Notes under the pieces: model-generated
What the model saw: the letters and a program-made list of their open reading frames with translations, nothing else
The model's database searches: none
What the model was told of the DNA's origin: nothing
Translations under genes and position numbers: made by a program
DNA from: Phoronis ovalis
Taxonomy: Eukaryota; Phoronida; Phoronidae
Direction of reading: 5' to 3'
Length of the DNA: 14,426 nt
Assembly: GCA_028565635.1 (NCBI GenBank)
Contig: JAOXYB010032474.1
Span: forward strand, 1-14,426
Shown: piece by piece, positions 1-10,000 of the stretch
How positions within the stretch are numbered: the first letter of the stretch is position 1
How the letters are laid out: each line of letters opens with the position of its first letter

Positions 1-2440
1 ATATATTTATTTACTTATACAGTCAATATATGCGGCCAAGGCCGCCAAGGAGACGGTTGCAACAAAACCAAACGGCTCTTACAAGGGCCACCCACCAATT
101 CGAGGAAAAGTTGACTGCATGAAGTTTAGTTGAGTAGGCACTCTTTGAAAAGTCGGTTTCTTAAGAGACACTTTTCTTTTTTATTCGCTAGATATTCCAG
201 TCTTTCCAGTCTTTCATGGATCATAGGAATATTGCCAAGTTCGCCTTATACTAGTTCCACATGTTTGGCCGAGTGCTGGCAACCTGAGTGCTCAGTTTTG
301 AATTCTCTGCATTCTAAGTATGTAGCTCTTACAACAGTTCACCATGTCAATTGCATCGTATTCAAATATCTGTCTGATATATGCCTTGTCCTAATTAACT
401 TAGCACACACTCAGAGTCAGCTCCGCTGTATGGAAGCACTCTCCTTTCAGCTTTCTCGCAGAGTTTGTCTATATGAGATCGTAGTATTAGTCTCTTGTCC
501 AGTCTGAATAACAATGATCCAATCAAATTATAGCTTACAAAATACTAGTCTAGGTATAACAGTGGACTTAGCAGGTAGGGCATCAATCAATCTTGCCAGA
601 GTTTTATCTATAGTCCGCTAAGCAAAAAGTAAGCTCCCCGGGGATACAGGTCTATTCAGAATGAGTCATAATGATAGAATAGACGTAGTAGGTGACCATG
701 GATCACGCAGAGAAAGGCTTATCTCAGTTGGCAAAAGATTAATGACGTAATTATTTCGCTCTTGTTAAATTGAAGGAATATAACAAAAATAGACTATGGT
801 TAAGCCCAGACGCTAGTTAAGAAGGTACGGAACACTAACGGATGATTTATTCAGACTGTCTCTTGTCAAGAGTTACACCCAGAAGAGTTTCAGCCGCATT
901 TAGTACAATTCGCCAGATGGCGCACCAATCTTTAATAGCTAAATATTACTGTGTGAAGTCCAGATTCCCAAGTCATCAGCAAATTGCGAGACTTCCACTT
1001 GGTTTCTTGGGTCTTTGAGGTATTCGAGTCCAGCTAGTAGTCTGATTGTTTTGGAGAATTTGCTTTCGACCTTTATAGAAATGGTGAAAGAAGACACAAT
1101 GCTTATAACTTTTTTGGTAAGCCATTATTAGCCAGTTTGTATCTAAGCCCATCATTTCAGAGAGAATCAATAGCTTTCTCTACATTCAGAAATACCAAAC
1201 CAATTTCCCCCTTGGTCCATTGCTAATTTGCCATGTTTAATTAAATGATGGATATGCTCAGTACCTTCGATCCATGTTTTTCCGGTAAGCTCTTTGCCAT
1301 TTATTTAAAAAAGTTGAGGTCAGCAGTAATTTAATTGCTTAAAAATCTTTCAAAAAGTTTACGAACCGTACGCCGCATTTGCCTTTTTATGATTCCCTTC
1401 GGTTAGATTGCCGTTATTTTTACATACATGATTAGAGCCGCTTTGGTATTGTTCCTCGTTCCTTTAAGCTTGTTAAATGTGGACCAAAAGTTTTGTTACG
1501 ACCATTCGTGTTTGAACTTTCGCAAACTGACACATGTTTTTTTCCGCTTTAATTTGTTTTACAACTCTGTTTTTAAGATTATCATACAGAGTTCTATAAT
1601 AAAGATTGTCAAGTTTTTGTGTGAGCCGCCTAAGTTTTCGTTTCAGACGAATATCGGACCAAGTTTTTGCAGACATCTCCATAGTCTCGGTCTAACTAGT
1701 GTAATAATGTAACCACTGAGTTTTTCGCATTCGACATCTATGTTATCTATACTTTCTAGGTTACTGTGAGGATCAAGACTTTCGGAGATATCTTCCGCAC
1801 TTTTTTTCCAACTAGTGGTTTTAAACGATTTAATTGCTTCAGAAGAATCTTTTGCCAGAAGTCGCCTGTTTGGCTGTAGATTGACATGGAGAGGTAAATG
1901 AGCACTTGTCAAATCTCCTTCTACTTTGCAACTCAGAATTGAGTTTATAAGTGGTCATGTGACAAAGACCAAATCTAGCTTTTCACAGGATTCAATTGTT
2001 TTTCTGTGACCTTGCTTTTCATCCACCATTGATAAGTGGATTTATCTGAGTCATTCGCCGGCCAGGTATAATCCATCGTCTTCCGCTTCATTGAAAAGAA
2101 TGTCTCCAGCTGCATTCGTTATTTTTTTTTCCAAAAAAAGGTATACTTAGAGTTGAATCCCCCAAGAAAAGGTACTGTGCGTAGGGGTCACTGAAATGTT
2201 TGAGTATGCCCTGTTTGATTGATTTATCTGTTGAATTATAGATTGTTTATTGCTGTTTTTTTGAGTTTGTATTCACCTCTATTGCTATAATTTTTCCGCA
2301 GAGTTGTAAAGTGTCAATATGATTGTATAATGCACACTTTAAAATGAATAGTTTGAAATGACATCTTCTTTAACCTGAAGTGTTCTGATTTTTAATACAC
2401 TTATTTTAACAGAACAATTATTTTAGCCGTGGATCAACAG
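1..2440 (-). mobile_element. Decayed non-LTR (LINE-type) retrotransposon with endonuclease and reverse transcriptase remnants
   Basis: Read on the minus strand, the region gives a broken EN-RT polyprotein. Endonuclease-like parts are YLFLGDSTLS (2145-2174, the GDFN-type motif), KLDLVFV (1961-1981) and TSAHLPLHVNL (about 1880-1909, a worn SDHLPI-type motif). A Lys-rich linker follows at about 1890-1480. Reverse transcriptase parts are VFLNVEKAIDSL (about 1163-1200), NDGLRYKLANNGLPKK just after it, and FADDLGIW (about 960-983, the YADD-type catalytic box). A thumb-like piece HIDKLCEKAERRV lies at 475-437. Stops (for example TGA in place of Trp after IDSL) and frame changes make it non-functional. 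The minus-strand end at 1-30 reads TATAAGTAAATAAATATAT, which could be the element's 3' tail, so the 3' end may lie at the window edge. The 5' limit near 2440 is soft. An I/Nimb/Jockey-like clade is possible but not shown. Confidence 0.72.
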
Positions 2441-3623
2441 TAAAGTGAATGCCACTAATATACGCTATCCCTTTAGGCCTGATCAAAACGAAACCTTGTT
2501 TAATGGGCGCGACCGTTTAATTTTTTTTTATTTTTAAAATTTTTAATTTTAACACTAAAGAAAAGCCCGACCGACTCTGTTATTAAGGGCTTTCACATTT
2601 TAAACACCTTTTTAAATAAAAATAAATAAAAAACAAACCGACCAGCAGTAAGTCAGTCTTCTTTTACCGACATATTGCTAACTTGGACCTGGTTCAACTA
2701 GTGACGCCATGCATACTAATCACCTGTAATTGAGCACGTGCGGGGCATAGGTATAAGAATAAGAATAAGGTTACCGGAGGAAAGTCATAAGACAATTACT
2801 TAAAGTACGATGTAACCGCTACATTTCTTTTTTTCTTTTTAATAACTTCAATAGTTAAATAGTTTCTTTCTTTATTGAACCTCCCATAAACAAAAACCAG
2901 AGCCCACAAATTATTTTTACTCCCTTATCAAATAACTTTCTTTAATCACTAGGATGGTCTGTAGCTAAAACAATAGGTTAGTTCAAGTGCCCAGATCATG
3001 TCAAGTTATGTGTGGTGTAACGCCCAGGTGTGTGTGTGCGTGTGTGTGCGCGCGTGTGTGTGTGTGTGTTGAAATTGACGGGAAATGTCACGGGTCTCGG
3101 GGCCGGGGAACACCGTGAGGGACTTTTGTGAGGACAACAAAACTAAAAATGGTATACTGTGCATACAGTGATGCACAGCTGTGGATTTTTCACTAAAAGG
3201 AGTTTATATTTTGCTATTATTACTATTTTTAAATTTTATCTTTTCCTTAGATATACACAAACCATCATACATTTTTTACCTTTATCCAGCAGTTGCCTAT
3301 ATAACCTGTCGAAGACGGGTGCACCTGTTAGTATGTATAATATATCGATAGATACATTGCAAAATTGTTCTTAAATAACTAGCATTGTTTCAAGTAGGCT
3401 AATGTATCTAAAGCAAATGTTGTTTACAAATAAACAAATAAGTCGTATAAGTAATACATGTCACTGCGATAATCAATTTGATACAAATAAAACCATCCCC
3501 AGCACTATGTATGGTTTGGCATTTTTGGTATATGTTTGCTGTCCGTAATAAACATCATTATAATATCATCTCACTATAAACTGAATATTGCAACATTATT
3601 GTCTGTATGTAATGCACTACTAT
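2441..3623. other. Intergenic flank between retroelement relic and ALP 3' end
   Basis: I see no gene here. The stretch is AT-rich with T and A runs around 2520-2640, a TG tract at 3028-3070, and a short GC-rich patch at about 3078-3125. The open frames present are short and resemble no family I recognise. Confidence 0.5.
3028..3070. repeat. TG/CG dinucleotide microsatellite
   Basis: About 43 bases of alternating pyrimidine-purine sequence, mostly TG, interrupted by CG steps (GTGCGCGCGTG) in the middle. Alternating TG/CG tracts can adopt Z-DNA. The tract lies about 550 bases past the likely ALP polyadenylation site. Confidence 0.95.
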
Positions 3624-3629
3624 TTTATT
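3624..3629 (-). terminator. Polyadenylation signal AATAAA of the ALP gene
   Basis: AATAAA on the minus strand lies 86 bases past the TAA stop. About 20-35 bases further on the strand reads GACAATAATGTTGC, which offers a CA cleavage site and some GT-rich sequence. No other canonical minus-strand AATAAA was seen until about 2870. Cleavage would fall near 3600-3612, giving a short 3' UTR. Confidence 0.5.
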
Positions 3630-3714
3630 TTATATAAACATTTCTGGACGCTTCTAAAAATAACGAACATCCTAAAGGTATAACATTGAGGATTGAAAAG
3701 CTAAAATTAAAATC

Positions 3715-4049
3715 TTAGAATAAAAATCGTAAAAGAGATACGCACGCAGAAATGGACAGCATGCTAAGATTACTAAACCTTAGATTTAAAGCATCATTTT
3801 CATCATCTTTTTCACGACTTTTGGGGTCCTTTGCCGTAGGTACGAGCCCAGTATCTATTTCACCCTTACAATGATTCTTATTGGCTCCCACACAGGAAGC
3901 ATACGCCATGACATGCGCAATATAATTCTGTTCGTGAACTCCATAGAATAGATGAGCCATTGGTCCTTGAGCATAAATGCTTACGTCTTCACCAGCGTGA
4001 GTTTCCGATGATATAGGAACGGCAGACTGTGATCTGTAGTCTTTCGTAC
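3715..4049 (-). CDS. ALP: ALP exon 10: H451 ligand, second disulfide, hydrophobic tail, stop
   Basis: This exon encodes residues 434-544 and the TAA stop. [20 protein letters not shown] carries zinc ligand H451. [19 protein letters not shown] follows, then C486 and C494. Residues 495-520 are polar and charged. The final stretch after N527 ([17 protein letters not shown]) is hydrophobic, as in GPI-anchor signals. A cleavage site somewhere around N518-N527 is plausible but unproven. The Arg inside the tail is unusual. The acceptor is TTGTTACAG|GTACG. Confidence 0.95.
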
Positions 4050-7000
4050 CTGTAACAAATTAAAACTATGTATAAAGAATACATAAATCACACAATACAA
4101 ACATATGTAGCAGAATGCTAAATTGGTAATATAAATAACAAAATAAAACAGTGACCGTTTTCTGTAAACTGGTCACTTTATAAAACATTAGCAAAATATA
4201 TTAGAAACCTACTGGAAATATCTACCATGGTTACTAATGTATAGTCGAATATAGATCCGGCAAGCGTATTAATTAGCTTTTTTTTCTTTTCTTGTTTTTC
4301 TTGCATCTAGGCAGCTATGAAAACATTTCTGCTTGAAAATGGGTATAGTGTTGCACAAAGTGAAAAACATTTAAAATGTCATTAAAAATTGATGGGATTA
4401 TTTCTCCTTTAAGAAGTGACTCATTTGTCTTCGTATTCCCTGCCAATTCGCCGTGATACTGTTAAGTTGATGGGTACAAAAAAGTTTGTTGGTTGACCCT
4501 TCACGAAAATTCGGCAGTAGGCAGGATACATGATTATCTTTATTTGTGACTGAACAAAATGTTCCGCGATGAGTTAAAGTATTTACTAGAAAATAAAATT
4601 ATTGATGTGGATGGGAAAAACAATTGCATCCTTATGCCATCTTACCAAACCAGCAAAATACCTGGCAACTAGTGACATCTAGTGTTGCGAAGAATCTTGA
4701 ATGATAATGAAATGAATCGAAATGAATCGAAATGAGCTACAACTAATAAGGATTGTGGAAATAAATAAATATATAAAATTACTTGTGTTAATTCCAGTTA
4801 AATTCTGTCTTGGCGATGTGTAGCCAGGTCCATTGCCGTAAACCAGCACTGTGTATGGTAAATCGTCGGACGCTTCTCTATTGTTCACAGGGTCAGCAAG
4901 ACCTTGAAAAAAGTATTTGATATAAAACATAAAATTATGATATATTAGCATAATATGTATTATATTTCTAAGCGTTTCGTTTATCAAGAAATATTATGGA
5001 AAGTGAGCTTACCGTAAATATATAGGAATTATTATTATTATTATACATTATTTTTATAAGTGTTCTCGTTTTGATAAAAATGACACTGCGCATCATAAAG
5101 CCTACTTGTAGTGACATCAGTCAATCAATTTTGCGATTCTTTATAAATCAAATGCCTAGTGTGTTTACAGTAATGGAATAAAAAAACTCACTTCGCGACT
5201 TCATCTTTCTACATAATCAAAACGTAAATTTAGAAGAGACACCTTTGGAAACAAGCCTCTGGATCTTGAACTAGTAAACATTATTTGGTACGAATGCAAA
5301 TCGTAACTTCTTTCAATACTACCAAATTGTATAAAAACATTTTGTATCTCTAACTCAGGTTGTAAGAAAGTAGGTTACTTACTAATTTTTCTAGGGAAAA
5401 GTGGTATCTCAATTGAATATACTTAATTGATTATAATTGATACAACAGGAATATATCTACTTACATACTTACCAAATTAAAAACTATATTAAAGATGGAA
5501 GGCACATGACATAAACTTTACCCACCGTGAACGGAGCAACGATAGCAGCTAACTTACCAAATATAGGAGTGCCCCTTGCCGTATATCCTCCCATATTAAA
5601 AACGTGAGAATGATCCGCAGTAACGACAACCAATGTGTCTTCAGAGTCAGTCAATTCCAGTGCCTTCTCAATAGCGTCTGCAAATTCCACACCTTCGGTT
5701 AAAGCTCTAACTGGCCTGTTTGCATGATGGCCGTGGTCAATTCTTCCACCTGACATTGAAAATTTGACTTACACCTTAGCAACAGTAATATGTTTTAGCA
5801 ATATTTAGCTGAAATTCCAAATAAATATGTAACGTTTTTTTAGTCACATAATCAAGGTACATTTATTGTAATGATGTGTAGTGACTAAAGCCTTTTTATC
5901 TGTGCAGGTATGACTATTAATGTTTTTGCAAATAATGATCGTACAAAGTCCATCTAACGGCAAATGATGCTGTGCCCACAGATTTAACGGCATTAAGAAT
6001 TGTTCGCCATAATACTCACAAATAAATTATGGAGTTGTTTTACAAGTAGAAAAAATGCAGCCTTCTGACGTAACAAACTATACGTACCTTCAATTAGTAG
6101 AAAAAATCCTTTGTCGTTCCTCTGAAGTATTTTTATTGCCTTTTCTGTCATGTCCACTAAACTTGGTTCTCCTGCGCCATCTTCATCTCGGTCAACTACA
6201 TATCGCATATGGCTTCGTTCAAACAGACCTGAAATATATTTGCAGTTTTAATTTACCTGGGACTATTATAACTAAGTTAACAAAAGAGATTAAATAAGAA
6301 TGGCAAGAAAAAATCATTGTTTAATAAGTAAATTCTTGGACTATTATAACTAAGTTATACTAAGTAAATTCTTGGACTATTATAACTAAGTTATAATAGT
6401 CAATGAATTTACTTATTAAACAATGAATTGTTCTTGCCATTCTTATTTAATCTCTTTTGTTTTCGAAATGAAGTAATCAACGACAACAGTAGCAGTACAA
6501 GGTATGTTATAGTAGAATAATTCTACAAGCAGGTGTATAAAACATGTAAAATAAGGTATATAAAACATCATGTACTACTGTAGTGTTAGACGATTTACAT
6601 AATATATGAATAGAAGAAACAAAAACCTAATAAGCATATTCTAATTCAATCGTCTAAGGAATGAATGAATGAATGAAGGAATGAATGAATGAATGAATGA
6701 ATGAAGGAATGAATGAATGAATGAAGGAATGAATGAAGGAATGAATGAATGAGATTTACAAGAACAAACTGGGATGATGGTGCAGTGAGTTGTCCTTATA
6801 AAACAAACTGAAAAAACGACATGATATAGTTAATTTCTTCCATTCCTATCATTTATCATGTATTATGGTTATGTCTATTGTAATGCATTCAGCCTTCATG
6901 ACATCAGTTTTAAATAAACTGAATAATTGTTATTATTATCATAGCTATAAAAATAATATAGTAAAAACAGACGAGCAAAACTGAGGGAACCTGGGAAGTA

Positions 7001-10000
7001 ACTCACCAAGCAAATAGTCAGTTTCAGCTGGATCGACCTCGTCAAAAGCGGTCTTATTCCAAACCATTGCAAAGCGATCATCTTTCATCGCTTCCATCCA
7101 TTCCATAATAAGATGTCGGTTATCTGTTCTGTCCCCGTGTCTAGTGGGGTATTCTGGGTCAGTCACATTACCTGGCATAAAATTCCTTCGTCCTCCTCCC
7201 ATTATAACCTAAGTGTTAAATTTGGTTTACCTAATATTTTTTTATAAGTTATGCTACATGTAAGTTGTCGTAAGTTCTGAATCACGAAGTTTGCATGTAA
7301 TCATATCTATTGTATGCCATACAAACAGGCCTAGGCATACACCTATTTTTAGAAGATCAAATCGATTTAAAAATGGAGTTAAATTGACGCGCCAATAATA
7401 AGCTTTAATCATTAACAACTTTAAAAGCTGAGTACTATTCGCACAGATGTCGAGTTTGTGCATGGGAGCCTGTACGTGTGCTTCATCATACTAAAAACGG
7501 CCCTTAAACTAAGAATTTACATGTGACATGTATTTTTTTTAGTCCTACCTGAAGTTCCTGTCGCCTTTCAAACAGCTGCATAGCAATATCTTTACACACT
7601 CCTTTCGCATCTTCTGGCAAGTCGTCATCGTTTTCCCAATCTCTGTCTGCAACCTTTGCGTACAGCGCCCCTGGTGTTCCATGCGTCACACGTGTCGTTG
7701 TCACTAATCCAGCGGATTTACCTAAGAACAAATAAATATATTTTAAAGAAGTATTACGTTCTCTTTTTTGAAAAATCACTATGTCATAATTTTTTTCCTT
7801 TTTGTGTTATAAAATACATATTATAAAAATGCCCTTGTCATGTAGCCAATCTAATAAGCTCTATATTTTGATTTTAGTTCATCACTTAATTGTCAGTTGC
7901 ACTTGATTTTATTTATTCTACCAACATTATGTCTCACAGTATTTAACCACCACCATCCCTTTAACATATGCATTGGATGTAACTACAGATTCAAGTACTC
8001 TTATAATAAAGTGCAAAAATGGAACAATTTTGAAACAAAATTGTTCTAGAATAACTTATGTATTGTAATAAAAAGTAACTTCAAGATTTTGTTTTTCATG
8101 TACTCTTCAATTTTTAAAAGTAAAACTTAAACTACGCACATTTTGTAGAAATCAGGTGAATGGTACATCGTCTAACTCTTGTTAAATTATCGATGTATTT
8201 CAATAGAGCATATGAGTAAAAACAAGAACAAAATTTCCATCGCATGCGTAATTAATGCACAAAGGAGAAAAAGTAATAAACCTAATTTTATCATAATTTG
8301 CAAAATAACAATATTTAAAATTTTAAATTTATGATGATGAAAATCATGTTTATTATTTTTTTTAAATAAATTTCTTTTTATTTCTTTTTAAAAGTAAACA
8401 TTAACCTGTTTTTTTAAAATCCTTTTTTTATTTTATAACCACTGACCTTGCTAACTGTATAAGAAAGGACACAACAGATATTCCCTTCCACTTCTATAGT
8501 AACGTAAATCACTATATAAAACTTTCCCATAAATTGCACAAAATACCTGGTAAGAACTGAAGGTTATTATGTATCCTACTCCCATGACCACCAAAGATTT
8601 TTGGTATTCCACTTAGAAGATTACCTCCGGAAAAATACACAATCACAACTTACAAAATTCACCTTAGAAACGTAAAATTTTTGCCATTCTTTTGCACACT
8701 GAGTTCTTTTTTAAGTAGAAACAACCAAAAATGCCAGGAAAAGAGATCATTTGACGAATAAAAGGCACATACCTCGGCCATACTCTGACGCTGCAGGGCG
8801 GTTGCATTTTAATTGATGTCACCTGTTGTGAAATGTTGAAATATGTATTTGCTTTGTATATACTTTTAAGTATGCTAGCATTTGGAGCATGTGCTGTCTG
8901 AGTGAAACTTTTCATGATATAGTATGTATATCCACAACCAGCCTATACACTTTTTGCTTACTATATAGGATGACCTTTTATGGCCCATCCGTTCTTTACG
9001 GTCTACTTCTCTGCCTATCCCACAAAAAACTCGTTTATATAAAATTAATGACCAGTTGAACAAGTAGCAAAATAAGAGACGGTGACAGATAAATTATAGG
9101 GCTTCTGCCAAGGCTTCTTACTATCGCAACGAAATGCGCTCATGTCATATATGACATTTCGTTGGACTTCGCAATTTGTAATGAAAACATATAGTTATGC
9201 AGCAAAGGTATTACTGCATTAGCTTGAACTGCAACGGGAATTTTAGGAAATATTTATTTTACATCATTGTCGTATCATCACAAAGACTTCGCATTCTAAA
9301 ATGTGAATGATTCCGCTGCGGTTAAAGCTAATGTGATAATGTTTTGATGTATATAACTAATGTCCTCATTGCAAAATGCTACGTCACAAACGAAATACCA
9401 CAGGTAATAAGTTTTGCGCGCATTGTATGCTACGTGTGTGCAGTTATAGCATTGGATAAAAGTACTATTATAATAAAGTACTAGCAAAGACACACTTTTG
9501 ATACAATTGAAGACTTTCAATTACAAAGTATGCATTGTAAAAAAATACCTTCGTCACGGGACCAATCTAATATTGTTGTCAGTTCACCACCGAGCTGTGA
9601 GCTGCAGTTTGTTCTTTCAACCCTGTCATCAATGCCAAGAACGCCACTTTTTGTTTTTACACCCGACAAAAAGGCGGTAGCTGTCGCAGCTGAATCCGAT
9701 ACCATAGCATTAGTGGAGTACGTCTGCAAAAAAAGAATACTTGGCACTTTCACACTTACATGCTAAAATTGTTCAATGATAACATGAATAGGGAAGATAT
9801 ATTGTGTTCTTGCTGTGATAGTAAAACAATTGACAATAAGAGGCATTTTTTGCTCATATGTCCGAAGAAATACAGTCCAATGTTGTTTTACGTAGATAAC
9901 ACATGTACTGAAGCATTTACGGAGTAACTACAATAAGAATATAGCTATGTACATTCTGCTGGCGGCAAAAATGAATGTATACGTACAACAACTATTTAAA

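Larger units (their letters stand above)
6229..7006 (-). other. ALP intron 6 (778 bp), repeat-rich
   Basis: GT-AG intron between exons 6 and 7. It contains a foldback inverted repeat (6281-6459) starting only 52 bases from the exon 7 acceptor, and an AATG/AAGG array (6656-6751). No coding content seen. Confidence 0.88.
7722..9548 (-). other. ALP intron 4 (1,827 bp)
   Basis: GT-AG intron between exons 4 and 5. It is very AT-rich (A/T runs at 8290-8440). It holds a perfect 11-bp stem with a 3-nt loop at 8022-8046 and a second palindromic site at 9127-9164. Open frames in it (for example near 8664-9063 on the minus strand) match no family I know. Confidence 0.83.

Noticed and set aside
130-507. 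Plus-strand 125-codon open frame
   Set aside because: It lies opposite the reverse-transcriptase-like minus-strand reading of the LINE relic, has no recognisable domain, and is best explained as antisense of decayed retroelement sequence.
5470-5557. Possible alternative longer exon 8 using a second donor (TTGGTAAGTATG) in intron 8
   Set aside because: Reading through leads to a stop within about 25 codons and breaks the join to exon 9; kept as a cryptic donor only.
6055-6297. Plus-strand open frame over ALP exon 7
   Set aside because: It is the antisense shadow of exon 7 and its splice sites; the minus strand clearly encodes the enzyme.
6656-6751. CRISPR-like regular repeat
   Set aside because: The units are 4 bases with no spacers; it is a microsatellite.
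8022-8046. Terminator-like hairpin
   Set aside because: A Rho-independent terminator makes no sense in a eukaryotic intron; listed only as a hairpin.
8664-9063. Two overlapping minus-strand frames in intron 4
   Set aside because: No family resemblance, no splice-compatible fit with the ALP frame, and exons 4 and 5 already join perfectly without them.
9530-9766. Plus-strand 78-codon frame over ALP exon 4
   Set aside because: It is antisense to the exon carrying the catalytic serine motif.
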